Positions 45,562 through 54,203 of a stretch of 64,000 nt of DNA are shown here, in pieces. Source of the stretch: Pseudoalteromonas sp. T1lg88 (GTDB lineage Bacteria > Pseudomonadota > Gammaproteobacteria > Enterobacterales > Alteromonadaceae). Every line of letters starts with the position of its first letter. Positions within the stretch are counted from its first letter, which is position 1. The notes beneath the pieces were generated by a model that made no database searches, was not told the origin of the DNA, and worked only from the letters and a program-made list of their open reading frames with translations. The DNA is taken from contig NZ_PQCF01000023.1 in the NCBI RefSeq assembly GCF_002964765.1, positions 27,491 through 91,490 of the forward strand, read 5' to 3'. The translations under genes were made by a program, and so were the position numbers.

Positions 45562-45788
45562 AGTGCGGCTGTGCTGGCGTCGGCCAAACGCTTTGGTATT
45601 GGCCACCTGCTGGCGGTGGCCACCCCGGATAGCAAGCAACCGAGTCGCCAGCTAGCCGGGGTATGAAAATATCACCGACTATCGGGATATTTTACCTATC
45701 TAGGGTTACGCTGGGTAACGTTGTTGTAAGCCCTGGTAAACCAGGTGGGCAAAGTCTGGGTTTTCTGTATCCAGGCTTTTTACCACTT
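45562..45788. repeat. Direct repeat, right copy (yrfG fragment plus dUTPase end)
   Basis: Copy of 44830-45055. Here the dUTPase part is intact and continues into the whole gene, while the yrfG part (45562-45703) is a fragment with an extra G that would break the frame. The two copies enclose 506 bp of unrelated sequence. Confidence 0.9.
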
Positions 45789-46326
45789 CCACCAGGTGCT
45801 CGTTGTCTTCCTGGCCATGCCACACCTTGATATAGGTGCCATCCTTATAGCCGTTATCCTGGCGGAAGAAATTAAGGGTATTTTTACCAACATAGCCACG
45901 ATACAGGTCATCGATATTCATGCCGATTTGCTGCATACAGCCGGCAAATGCCGCGGCGTTAAAGGATTTGTCATTCACCGCACTGGCGGCCAAGACTTCT
46001 AAAGTGGCTTTAAAATCCGCTTCGCTATGCACTTGCGCCATTTCCTGCTCAAGGGCGGCGGCTAGATCGGTAAAAGAGGTTTCACCGTCAATGCGTAGGC
46101 TTAGGCCAAAGTGAAAAATATCCACCAGCTCTAATATTACTTGCTCGGTGTCGGGCGTTTGCTTTTTCCACCATTTCCAGCCGTAGTGATCGAGCATTTC
46201 CGCACACTCAACCCAGATTGCTCGATACCATTCAAAGCCTTGGTCAAACCATTGCTCATGCACCTTGGTATTCATGGCATGTTGCATTTCCAACATAACG
46301 GCTATTTTTTTTGCAGCACTCGACAT
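45706..46326 (-). CDS. Dimeric all-alpha dUTP diphosphatase
   Basis: About 206 residues from the ATG at 46326 (frame reaches 46362). It belongs to the all-alpha NTP-pyrophosphatase superfamily (dUTPase_2), unrelated to the trimeric beta Dut. Motifs are WFDQGFEWYRAIWVECAEMLDHYGWKWWK and VILELVDIFHFGLSL, which supply metal-binding acids. It hydrolyses dUTP to dUMP, protecting DNA from uracil. Its 3' end is part of a duplicated segment, so an 83-base copy of the end survives near yrfG. Symbol dut is avoided because that names the beta-type enzyme. Confidence 0.88.
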   Translation of the reverse strand: MSSAAKKIAVMLEMQHAMNTKVHEQWFDQGFEWYRAIWVECAEMLDHYGWKWWKKQTPDTEQVILELVDIFHFGLSLRIDGETSFTDLAAALEQEMAQVHSEADFKATLEVLAASAVNDKSFNAAAFAGCMQQIGMNIDDLYRGYVGKNTLNFFRQDNGYKDGTYIKVWHGQEDNEHLVEVVKSLDTENPDFAHLVYQGLQQRYPA

Positions 46327-46442
46327 TTTATCTCTCACATTCGCGGTTAATAAACCTATCATACCGTTAACTGCAAAGAGAGTGAAAGGGATTAGCCACT
46401 TCCCCTACTCTGGCTCTAGGTCTGCAGCGAATTCAAGGCAAT

Positions 46443-46468
46443 AAAAAAGGAGTCCTGGCTCCTTTTTT
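46443..46468. terminator. Terminator between dUTPase promoter side and DUF4124 gene
   Basis: AAAAAAGGAG / CTCCTTTTTT stem with six-base loop. On the minus strand it follows the DUF4124 gene end (46483). Confidence 0.88.
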
Positions 46469-46482
46469 GTGTCTCTTAAATT

Positions 46483-46986
46483 TTATCTTAAGCGGTAATC
46501 ACAGACCCCTTGGGTCACATATCGGGATTCAAAGGGGGCACCGCTGGTAAATACAAAACGCATATCCTGAAGATTAAAAATAGGATGAGGGTGCTCTTGA
46601 ATCCATTGCTGTGTGGCCTGACAAATGCCTTCAAGTTTATGCAAGCGGAAAGTGTTTACCACCACCACGGCATTACCTTGCTCCAGGTAGCTGCGCTGAA
46701 TATTCTCAACCCAATCGGTGTGCGTAAAGTTACTACGCAGATAAAAAGCCAAATCGGTTTCGTCGGCTTCTTTAGGGCCTACGTCCGGTGCCTGACGTGC
46801 TTTTTGCGCAAACTGCATCAGCGACATCTGCTCACGCACCACCTGTTCACGGTGTCCCGCAGGACAAGGCTCCGTGGTGTAGGCCACTTTACCCGAAGGG
46901 CTAATACACTTATTCAACTTCTTTTCATTCGCCTGAGCAGTGAATGCCGTTGCGACAATAATTAAAAATATAGACCAATAGTGCAT
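46483..46986 (-). CDS. Exported DUF4124-like protein
   Basis: About 167 residues from the ATG at 46986, with a signal peptide (WSIFLIIVATAFTAQAN). The short block NKCISPSGKVAYTTEPCPAG is the DUF4124 pattern with two Cys. The remainder (DLAFYLRSNFTHTDWVENIQRSYLEQGNAVVVVNTF...GICQATQQWI) is not recognised. The function of DUF4124 proteins is unknown; they are periplasmic and often have paired cysteines. Confidence 0.75.
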   Translation of the reverse strand: MHYWSIFLIIVATAFTAQANEKKLNKCISPSGKVAYTTEPCPAGHREQVVREQMSLMQFAQKARQAPDVGPKEADETDLAFYLRSNFTHTDWVENIQRSYLEQGNAVVVVNTFRLHKLEGICQATQQWIQEHPHPIFNLQDMRFVFTSGAPFESRYVTQGVCDYRLR

Positions 46987-47083
46987 TGTTATTCTCTTTC
47001 TAATAGGCACGAGCACAACAATTTTGCCAAAACAAACACTAGTACACAAGTGTTATAAAATTGTTGCACCATAAACTGCTAAG

Positions 47084-49414
47084 CTAACGATTTTCCAGAC
47101 GATTATAATCAAACAGCCCGTATTCAATGCCGCGGTAGCGCTTTGAGACCTGGTGTAACAAGTCGCTATAGCGCCAAAAATCCGGGTCGCTGCGACGCAC
47201 AGCAAAGAGACTTTTCAGGGCCCGATACTGCTGCTCATTGCGCACCTGTTCCAAGCCTTGCACAAAGGCAGTTAGCTGCTCTTCACTGAGCACCCACAAG
47301 GCTTCCGGATAGTCACCGATAAAACCGGGCACCACCAAAGCCTTATCTTCATCGTAGGCACGCTGCGCCTCTTCGCGTAGCAGGCTGCTGATATTGTAAT
47401 GGGCGTTATGGTGCACCAGGGTATAGGCCTGATACTCAGACTCCTTATCGCCCACCAGGATATAACTGACCTGGGGCAATAGGTTTACCGCCTTACTATC
47501 CAGGGCATTGAGACGCTGCAACACCTCTGGCGCCTGACGATAGTCATAACGTTTGCTCAGCACAGGCTCCAGTTTGGCCGCCAACTTGTGATAAAGCTCC
47601 TGCTGCATATCGTCGCTGCTATAGCTTATCCCACTGGGTTGGGTAAAGCGGATGTCCGAGTCTTTAAGGAACTCAACCAGGCTTTTCGGTGAGCGGCGAT
47701 ACCAGTGGGCACGCAATTGGGCACGCTCCTCCAGAGGTAATAAAGATAAGAAGTTGTCTTCCCCTTCCATACGCAAAAAGTCCATATAAAGACGGGTGAG
47801 CAGCTGATGACCGACATTACCGTAAACATCAAACCCGGCCACCAGCAGGTAATGAATGCGCTCGAACAGGGAATAGTCGAGGATCCACGCCGTTTTCGGC
47901 GCTTCGCCCACCCAGCCCTTCACCACAGTAGCACTGTTAAAATGGCGGAAAATGGTCAAGGCGGCATTGTCATTATAGCCCTCCCCCTGCCAGAGCAGGT
48001 CCGGGGTTAAGTGCTGACCGTCGGCAAAAACTTCGTTTGCCAAAGCCGCTTTGGCTTCTAGAAATTCGCTTTGCTTGGCGGCATATTTGACCCAGCTAGA
48101 GATGGGCAGTGCATTACTTTGTTCCTGCGCTGGCATATCCAGAGTATCTTCATGACGCTCTAAAAATTGCTCGAATTGCTCGGCACCGATAAATTGCGGA
48201 TCGACAAAGGCCACCCAAAATTGGTCATTGATCACATTGAGGGCGATTTGCCCGCGACATACCGGGCCTTGAATAAAGCCGCGAATAATCAACTCGGCCT
48301 CATCCAACATAAACTGATAGCGAGAGCGCACCGGGATGGCGGCAAAGGCCTTAAAGGGGTTGGAGGCCACCTCTATGCTATAACCGGGCAAACGGGTGAC
48401 CTGGTACTCGGCATCAATAAACTGCTGCTGCAGACGCGCAAGTTTACCGTCATTCAGCAATAGCGGAATATTGGTTTTCGCCAGTACTGTACTATGGGAC
48501 GCCTGTAAACGGTAATAAACGCGCTTAACCTTGGGGTCTTCATAAGGACGGCGGGTGGCGATCACCTTAATGGCTTGCCCCGGCGGCGTGCTGGAGCGCA
48601 CCAGCTTAAAGAATTGTCCGCGTTCCACATCGGCAAAATAGATATTGGCCAGATACCAATGCTCATAAATATAACGGGCGCTCAATCTGTGCTTTAACTC
48701 GTCGCGATTAAGAAAGGTTTCCCACTTATCGACCTCAGCCTGTAACCCGGCACTGATCTCCGGGGCGTCGGGTAAGGGCGCCCCCAGCTGCAACCAATTC
48801 GTCAGGGTTGCCATTTCCGCATTGTTTAGCGCCGGTAAGCCATAAGGCATACCCGCCAACGGGTTGTCGAGAGCGTAGTCTTCAAATTCTTCTATGGTCG
48901 GGCAGCTTTGCTGGCGATCCAGGCTAAAGTCAAACTCCTCACCCAAGATGGCCTGTTCTGGCAAAGGATGCTGCTGTTTAAGAGCCAGGGAGCGATACAT
49001 AACGCTGGCCATTAAATTGGCCTGAGGATTTTGCTGGCGCTCATTGAGCACCGGATTAAAGCCCTTATCACGCCATTGCGCCGTGGTGTGTGCATCGATA
49101 AATAAACGACTCGGCTCGGACGCCAATAACCGGGTACCGTCATACACCAAGTCTTTTGAGGTGCCACGCTCTATGCCCTCAGGTGAGGACATTTTCAGCT
49201 GGCACGGGGCATCATAACAGCCATGACAGACCACACAGCGGTTATCGATTATGGGTTTAACCTCTTGTTGGAAAAAGTTCTGCTGCTCGATAGAAATGGG
49301 ATGCTGACGATTTTCCACCAGCTGTTGGCCGTAGAGACTGTCATATTTCTGAGCACCAAGTACGGCGCAGCCGGTACAAAAGGCCAGAACCAGCATCCAC
49401 GCCAGTTTATTCAT
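47084..49414 (-). CDS. cti: Fatty acid cis/trans isomerase
   Basis: About 776 residues from the ATG at 49414. An N-terminal signal (LAWMLVLAFCTGC, a possible lipobox) targets the periplasm. A haem-c motif CVVCHGC (about residues 58-64) is the CTI signature; the enzyme turns cis- into trans-unsaturated phospholipid acyl chains, stiffening the membrane under solvent or heat stress. The rest (GMPYGLPALNNAEMATLTNWLQLGAPLP, a cytochrome-like WLQ region, and the large C-terminal part) fits the family length (about 770-780). The start overlaps the previous gene by eight bases. Confidence 0.93.
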   Translation of the reverse strand: MNKLAWMLVLAFCTGCAVLGAQKYDSLYGQQLVENRQHPISIEQQNFFQQEVKPIIDNRCVVCHGCYDAPCQLKMSSPEGIERGTSKDLVYDGTRLLASEPSRLFIDAHTTAQWRDKGFNPVLNERQQNPQANLMASVMYRSLALKQQHPLPEQAILGEEFDFSLDRQQSCPTIEEFEDYALDNPLAGMPYGLPALNNAEMATLTNWLQLGAPLPDAPEISAGLQAEVDKWETFLNRDELKHRLSARYIYEHWYLANIYFADVERGQFFKLVRSSTPPGQAIKVIATRRPYEDPKVKRVYYRLQASHSTVLAKTNIPLLLNDGKLARLQQQFIDAEYQVTRLPGYSIEVASNPFKAFAAIPVRSRYQFMLDEAELIIRGFIQGPVCRGQIALNVINDQFWVAFVDPQFIGAEQFEQFLERHEDTLDMPAQEQSNALPISSWVKYAAKQSEFLEAKAALANEVFADGQHLTPDLLWQGEGYNDNAALTIFRHFNSATVVKGWVGEAPKTAWILDYSLFERIHYLLVAGFDVYGNVGHQLLTRLYMDFLRMEGEDNFLSLLPLEERAQLRAHWYRRSPKSLVEFLKDSDIRFTQPSGISYSSDDMQQELYHKLAAKLEPVLSKRYDYRQAPEVLQRLNALDSKAVNLLPQVSYILVGDKESEYQAYTLVHHNAHYNISSLLREEAQRAYDEDKALVVPGFIGDYPEALWVLSEEQLTAFVQGLEQVRNEQQYRALKSLFAVRRSDPDFWRYSDLLHQVSKRYRGIEYGLFDYNRLENR

Positions 49415-49760
49415 ATTCGTCACCGAGGTCGAAGGTTGGCATCATTTCCAACTGGGGCGAAACGTAGCTTTGACCATCGCTGCACTCCAGGACTGCTGCC
49501 AATAACGGGCCACGACTTAAAGTCAGCATGGCCTGATGCTCACAAGACAACAAGGGCTGAGCCTGAGGACGCAGCTCATAGCTGCTAAGCTGCAGGCTCA
49601 CCGTTTGCTCGGCGCTGGGGTTTTGGCATAAATGCGCCAGCAGATCTTCGTCCAGCTCTACCTCTAACAGCAGATCTGGTTCATTCATGTCGCGAGAATA
49701 AAGTGAGTCATTGAGTAAAAACAAAGGGAGGCTAAGCACAGCGCCTTGCGATAATTCCAC
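49407..49760 (-). CDS. Unknown small acidic protein upstream of cti
   Basis: 117 residues, acidic, with no signal peptide or membrane helix (MELSQGAVLSLPLFLLNDSLYSRDMNEPDLLLEVELDEDLLAHL). It overlaps cti by eight bases (GAATATGAATAA), so it is translated with it. No family is recognised. A start at 49685 (after AGTCGCGAC) is also possible. Confidence 0.5.
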   Translation of the reverse strand: MELSQGAVLSLPLFLLNDSLYSRDMNEPDLLLEVELDEDLLAHLCQNPSAEQTVSLQLSSYELRPQAQPLLSCEHQAMLTLSRGPLLAAVLECSDGQSYVSPQLEMMPTFDLGDEYE

Positions 49761-49877
49761 GGAAAACCCCGAAAAAGTCGATAATCAGCCCTCATAATAG
49801 CAAAAAAAGTCTTTGCTTTGGCTGCTTTTGTAACCAGATAGGGTATATTAACCAAGTAATTAGGGAGGAGAACGCAC

Positions 49878-50465
49878 ATGACAGTACTTTTAATCATACT
49901 GGTTGTTGTCGCCATAGCCGTGGTAATAATCTTCAACAATCTAGTACAGTATAAGAACGAATTTCAAAATGCCTTTGCACAGATAGACGTGCAATTACAC
50001 CGCCGCCATGACCTGGTGCCTAACCTGGTTGCTACCGCGCAGGCGTATCTGGATCATGAAAACACCACCCTAAAAGCGGTTATCGCCGCCCGTAACCAGG
50101 CGGTAAGCGCCCTGCAAGCACTGCATCAAGGCAATATCGATGCCACCAAATTGGCACAGCTGGCCGCCAGCGAAGGCGCACTAAGCAGTGCCCTCGGTGC
50201 CTTGCAAATTAGTGTCGAGGATTACCCCGACCTTAAAGCCGACAGCACCATGGCCAACCTAAGCGAAGAGCTTACCAGCACAGAAAACCGTATCGCTTTT
50301 GCCCGCCAGGCCTATAACGACGCGGTGATGCAGTACAACAGCTTTAAGCAAAGCTTCCCTCCTGTACTGGTTGCGAAAATGACGGGTCATGGTATCGATG
50401 CGCCACTATTGCAGTTGGAAGACCCACAAGTACAACGTCAGGCACCGAAAGTTTCCTTTAACTAG
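49878..50465 (+). CDS. lemA: LemA family protein
   Basis: 195 residues. One N-terminal membrane helix (TVLLIILVVVAIAVVIIFNNLV) is followed by the conserved YKNEFQNAFAQIDVQLHRRHDLVPNLV and FSYPDLKAD-like VEDYPDLKADSTMANLSEELTSTENRIAFARQAYNDAVMQYN, the LemA signature. The LemA body is a coiled-coil bundle at the inner membrane of uncertain role. GGAGG precedes the ATG. It stands two bases before an M48 peptidase gene, a common pairing that points to a membrane-proteolysis role. Confidence 0.93.
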   Translation: MTVLLIILVVVAIAVVIIFNNLVQYKNEFQNAFAQIDVQLHRRHDLVPNLVATAQAYLDHENTTLKAVIAARNQAVSALQALHQGNIDATKLAQLAASEGALSSALGALQISVEDYPDLKADSTMANLSEELTSTENRIAFARQAYNDAVMQYNSFKQSFPPVLVAKMTGHGIDAPLLQLEDPQVQRQAPKVSFN

Positions 50466-50467
50466 CC

Positions 50468-52336
50468 GTGCACAACTTCTTCAAACACCAGCGCCAGGCT
50501 AGGCGCAAAACCTGGCTGCTGGTTACCTTGTTTGTGCTGGCGGTCACCCTGCTGATCGCCCTCGCCCATTGGCCAATATTGTGGCTGATGCGCGTCTTGG
50601 ACAGTGATCTCTATATACTCTTTAATTATGGCCTGCAGCCACTAGGTGAAGGCAGCCGCATTCATCTTGGCGTCACTTTCACTATCGGCACGATAATAAT
50701 GTCGGCCGTTCTCTATAAGTACCTGCAATTACGTCGTGGCGGCCATGTTATTGCTCAGCAACTCGGTGGCGAACAGGTGCAAAGCAACTGTTATGATCCA
50801 TTACACCGCCTGTTGCTCAATGTGGTTGAAGAAGTTGCCATCGCCGCACGAATGCCGGTTCCTGGTGTCTATGTGCTCAAAAATCAGCCCAGTATCAATG
50901 CCTTTGCCGCCGGTTACCATAGACAGGACAGTGTGATAGCCGTTACTCAGGGAGCATTACGCCTACTAAGTCGCGAGCAATTACAGGCGGTGGTAGCTCA
51001 TGAGTTCAGTCATATTCGCCACGGCGATGTGCGCCTTAATGTGCGTATGACGGCCTTACTCTTTGGCATCACCTTTATCGGCCAAGCCGGGGAAAACCTT
51101 ATCCACGGCGCTATGTATGCATCCAGAGGACAAAATCAAAGAGGCGATGGCGCTGGCCTCCCAGCTATAGTGGGCCTTATACTCACTCTATTTGGCTGGC
51201 TTGGAACTCAACTCGGCGACGCCATTAAGGCCCTCGTCTGTCGCCAGCGGGAATACCTCGCCGATGCCGGTGCGGCAGAGCTCACCCGCGCACCCTACGA
51301 TCTGGCGCAGGCCTTATTGGTAATAGCCGAAAGCCCACGCAAAAACACCCTGAGGCAAAGCAATGCGCATTTATATAGTCATTTGTTTTTTTCCGATGCG
51401 CTCAGTCCCTGGCTGTCCTGGTTAAGCACCCACCCGCCTCTAAGCAAGCGTATCCGGGCACTCGACCCCAGCTGGGATGGCATGCTTACCGAACGCCCAA
51501 GAGGCCATGCCCATGCGACGGTGCATGGCGCCATGATGGCGGCGCATGAGCAAAGCCTGTTGCAGGTGGCGCGACACCAGCGCAATAGCGAAAACCAAAT
51601 AAAACTTGAAGGCATTGATGCTAACCTGGGCTACCTGGCCCATGAGCCAGTGGATGCCCAGTGGCTGGTAATGATGCTCTGCCTGCATCAAGACTGGCAA
51701 CAACGGCAAACGCAACTGCGTCAGATTGTCGCCTTGCCCTATGTCGATGCCTTTAAATTCGACCAGGCGGAAGCCTCTTTGGCAGGGCTTGGCATGAGTA
51801 AGAAGCTGATGCTGTTGGAAGTAGCCATAGGAGCACTGCGTTGTTTGCCACTACATGGCCAGCGAGAATTTTTAGCCAAGCTAAAAAATATTGTCGTCGT
51901 AGATGGCAGCCTGGATCTTAATGCCTGGTCCTTCTATGAGCTGAGTGTCCATGCCTTGAGCGGAGCCAATAGCGGCACCATTGGGCAATTTAACAGAAAG
52001 ATCATAGCTAAGGCCTGCGAACAATTGCTTAACGCCCTTGCCAGCTTTGGACACAGTGATGAGCAGCAACAAGCAACAGCCCTTAATGCTGCTTCCGAGG
52101 CCTTGCAGCTACCCATGCGCTATTATGGTGATGCCCAATGTCAGGTCACCCGATTACAACGCGCCTTAAGCATAGTGAAAACCTTGCCGCAGGCGAAAAA
52201 GCAGGTGCTGATCCAAGCCTGCCAACTCTGCATTAGTCACGATGGCGAAATTAATGAGGCGGAGCAGGTGATCCTATACACACTTGCCGCCTGCTTAAAT
52301 GTAGATAGTGAAGTAGTGAGCCGCTTACCAGGGTAA
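50468..52336 (+). CDS. M48 family metallopeptidase, membrane-bound
   Basis: 622 residues, GTG start. Two N-terminal membrane helices (about 15-36 and 62-80) lead into a zinc protease domain with VVAHEFSHIRHGD (HExxH, about 174-178), then CRQREYLADAGAAEL with the third ligand Glu, and membrane segments between. The last 280 residues are a long, helical extension not found in short HtpX-type enzymes. Adjacent LemA suggests they work together on membrane proteins. The start is weakly supported by Shine-Dalgarno sequence and may rely on coupling to lemA. Confidence 0.88.
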   Translation: MHNFFKHQRQARRKTWLLVTLFVLAVTLLIALAHWPILWLMRVLDSDLYILFNYGLQPLGEGSRIHLGVTFTIGTIIMSAVLYKYLQLRRGGHVIAQQLGGEQVQSNCYDPLHRLLLNVVEEVAIAARMPVPGVYVLKNQPSINAFAAGYHRQDSVIAVTQGALRLLSREQLQAVVAHEFSHIRHGDVRLNVRMTALLFGITFIGQAGENLIHGAMYASRGQNQRGDGAGLPAIVGLILTLFGWLGTQLGDAIKALVCRQREYLADAGAAELTRAPYDLAQALLVIAESPRKNTLRQSNAHLYSHLFFSDALSPWLSWLSTHPPLSKRIRALDPSWDGMLTERPRGHAHATVHGAMMAAHEQSLLQVARHQRNSENQIKLEGIDANLGYLAHEPVDAQWLVMMLCLHQDWQQRQTQLRQIVALPYVDAFKFDQAEASLAGLGMSKKLMLLEVAIGALRCLPLHGQREFLAKLKNIVVVDGSLDLNAWSFYELSVHALSGANSGTIGQFNRKIIAKACEQLLNALASFGHSDEQQQATALNAASEALQLPMRYYGDAQCQVTRLQRALSIVKTLPQAKKQVLIQACQLCISHDGEINEAEQVILYTLAACLNVDSEVVSRLPG

Positions 52337-52990
52337 GCGCTCACCATTGGCATGCCAAAAGCCGCCGGTATTGGCCAAGTCCAGCTCGGCGATCCGCTGC
52401 TTTATGCGCTGCGCTGCGACCTCGGGGCTGACGTCACCGGCAAAACCCACCATACGCGTTTGCACAAAACCGGGATGAAATAAACCGACTGCAACGGCAC
52501 GCGGCTTAAGTTCGTGGGCCAGGCTCACGGCGGCAGCGTTCAGGGCCGCTTTAGACATGCGATAACCTATATAGCCCCCAGAACCATTGTCGGCAATAGA
52601 GCCCATACGTGAGGTGATCATCGCCACCTTGGCACCGGCGGGCAATAAATGCCCCAAGGCATGGGTAACGCGCAAAGGTGCCAGGGCGTTGACGGCAAAC
52701 TGCTGCTCTATTGCCGCAAAGTCCATATCGGCCAAGGTTTCATTGTGTAATAGCCCGGCGTTGTTAATCAAAATATCTATGGGCTTATTATCAAGTTTGG
52801 TTGCCAGATCACGTACCTGATCGGGTTCGCAAACATCGATACCAGAGATCACCTGAACACCTAAAGCATCAAGTTCATCGCTGCTTTGGCGCACCAAGGC
52901 GCTTACTTCGGCACCGGCATTCACGTACTGCTTAGCCAATTCCAGGCCTATGCCACGATTGGCACCGGTAATCACCACATGTTGAGTCAT
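52325..52990 (-). CDS. Short-chain dehydrogenase/reductase
   Basis: About 221 residues from the ATG at 52990. Rossmann motif TGANRGIG, NNAG, and the catalytic YRMSK with an upstream Ser (MITSRMGS) identify a classical SDR. Substrate unknown. It follows a VOC-family gene with a small gap or overlap on the same strand, so the two may be one operon. The convergent M48 gene overlaps its end by 12 bases. Confidence 0.88.
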   Translation of the reverse strand: MTQHVVITGANRGIGLELAKQYVNAGAEVSALVRQSSDELDALGVQVISGIDVCEPDQVRDLATKLDNKPIDILINNAGLLHNETLADMDFAAIEQQFAVNALAPLRVTHALGHLLPAGAKVAMITSRMGSIADNGSGGYIGYRMSKAALNAAAVSLAHELKPRAVAVGLFHPGFVQTRMVGFAGDVSPEVAAQRIKQRIAELDLANTGGFWHANGERLPW

Positions 52991-52994
52991 TGCC

Positions 52995-53777
52995 TTATCC
53001 TTGAAGTTGAATAACCGAAAATACCGCGCCTTGGGGGTCATTAATCACGCTGAAGCGACCAACATCCGGAATATCTATAGGCTCTACGCAAACCTCAGCG
53101 CCGAGCTTTTTTGCCAGCTCCACCTGCTCATCACAGTTATCAACCTGAAAATACACCATCCAATGCGCTGGAATGTCGTCCGGCCACTGCTCATTCATTT
53201 CCAGCATGCCACCAATTTCCTCACCATCAATGCTGAGAACCCTGTATTCCATATCGTCCATAGGGTGTGATTCACTATGCCAGCCCACCAGCTGCTTATA
53301 AAACTCGGTACTGGCGCGCATGTCCCGGGTGGCCAGTTCAAACCAGCAAGGGGTGTTGGTTTCATTCTTACGTTGTGAACCCTTATGGCCCTGACCCTGC
53401 CATAAAGCCACCATGGCGCCACCGGGATCGCATAGCAACACCATTTTCCCGGCACCGGGCACCTCATGCGGACCATGCACTATGCTGGCTCCAAGCTCTT
53501 TGGCGGCGGCGGTTTTACTATCGACATCATCAACGGCAATATAAGTCAGCCAATAGCTAGGCACGCCCTGCGCCTGCTGATCGGCGGGCATCTGATACAT
53601 GGCGGCAATATCCTGTTGCTGCTTTTGCAGCATGGTGTAATACACACCTTCTCCAATAGGCTGATCGTGCGCCGACCAAGAGAAAAAATCGCCGTAGAAG
53701 GTCTTGCCGTTTTGCCAGTCTGTTGAGCACAGCTCGGCCCAGCAAAAATGTCCTTGAGGGTAATTATCTTGACTCAT
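52995..53777 (-). CDS. VOC family protein with two glyoxalase/bleomycin-resistance domains
   Basis: 260 residues made of two beta-alpha-beta repeats (1-125 and 135-260). Each has the VOC pattern: GHFCWAELCSTDWQNGKTFYGDFFSW / PCWFELATRDMRASTEFYKQLVGW at the start and FSVIND/CDPGGA-type ends (LLCDPGGAMVALWQ, FSVINDPQGAVFSVIQ). VOC proteins bind a metal and open or rearrange small substrates; none can be named. The promoter region holds two Fur-like boxes, but the promoter next to them points away. Confidence 0.85.
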   Translation of the reverse strand: MSQDNYPQGHFCWAELCSTDWQNGKTFYGDFFSWSAHDQPIGEGVYYTMLQKQQQDIAAMYQMPADQQAQGVPSYWLTYIAVDDVDSKTAAAKELGASIVHGPHEVPGAGKMVLLCDPGGAMVALWQGQGHKGSQRKNETNTPCWFELATRDMRASTEFYKQLVGWHSESHPMDDMEYRVLSIDGEEIGGMLEMNEQWPDDIPAHWMVYFQVDNCDEQVELAKKLGAEVCVEPIDIPDVGRFSVINDPQGAVFSVIQLQG

Positions 53778-53907
53778 ACTAGTACATCCCCTTTATTGTT
53801 TTAATAACCATAGCGTAATCCGCGAGAGACTGGAGCAATAATTCTATTGCCAGATCTTAGCTATTGACCTTAAACGAGTTAAGTATAAAAAGACATGAAA
53901 AATTTAA

Positions 53908-53924
53908 TTGAGAATTATTTGCAA
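53908..53924. promoter_or_regulatory. Fur-like box 1
   Basis: TTGAGAATTATTTGCAA. The core TGAGAATTATTTGCA agrees with the 7-1-7 Fur consensus TGATAAT-N-ATTATCA at about 11 of 14 positions. It lies just upstream of a strong -35 element. Confidence 0.5.
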
Positions 53925-53930
53925 TAACTG

Positions 53931-53959
53931 TTGACTGACGCTTAAATCTAATTGATAAT
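53931..53959 (+). promoter_or_regulatory. Sigma-70 promoter
   Basis: -35 TTGACT (53931-53936) and -10 GATAAT (53954-53959) are each one base off consensus with the ideal 17-bp spacer. Two Fur-like boxes flank and overlap it, so it is probably repressed by iron. Transcription would start near 53966. Confidence 0.75.
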
Positions 53960-53968
53960 CAATCTCAA
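53951..53968. promoter_or_regulatory. Fur-like box 2, over the -10 element
   Basis: ATTGATAATCAATCTCAA contains TGATAATCAATCTCA, agreeing with the Fur consensus at 12 of 14 positions. Occupancy would block the -10 element. Confidence 0.6.
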
Positions 53969-54180
53969 CAAGTTGAGAGGATTTAAACCCGCTTGTTACT
54001 GAAAATTTGTTTCACGACCCTGAAACACGCTTAGCGCTCGTAAGGCACAGGTTGATGGCGGTCAATTCAACGCCCCTTGATATGGTCATTCCATCAACCG
54101 CACTACATTTTACTTGCTACATTGCTCATATCGGTGACGGTAGATATGAAAACAAAAAAGCCCTTGCGGGCTTTTTTTAT
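53966..54180 (+). ncRNA. ryhB: Candidate Fur-repressed, RyhB-like small RNA
   Basis: A transcript of about 210 nt is bounded by a near-consensus promoter under two Fur-like boxes and a Rho-independent terminator (54154-54177). No plausible gene lies between. ACATTGCTCATAT (54119-54131) matches the conserved RyhB core CGACATTGCTCACAT at 12 of 13 positions. It lies in an apparently unpaired stretch, after a 9-bp stem (GGTTGATGG 54050-54058 / CCATCAACC 54091-54099) and before the terminator, as expected for a seed region. Length fits Vibrio and Shewanella RyhB (about 170-220 nt). RyhB silences iron-using proteins when iron is scarce. Not annotated by any coding frame. Confidence 0.72.
54154..54177. 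terminator. Rho-independent terminator
   Basis: A 10-bp stem (AAAAAAGCCC / GGGCTTTTTT) with a TTGC loop ends the small RNA on the plus strand and may also end the convergent ylqF transcript (stop at 54204). Confidence 0.92.
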
Positions 54181-54203
54181 GTCTGTGATTTAATACCCGT
54201 AGA

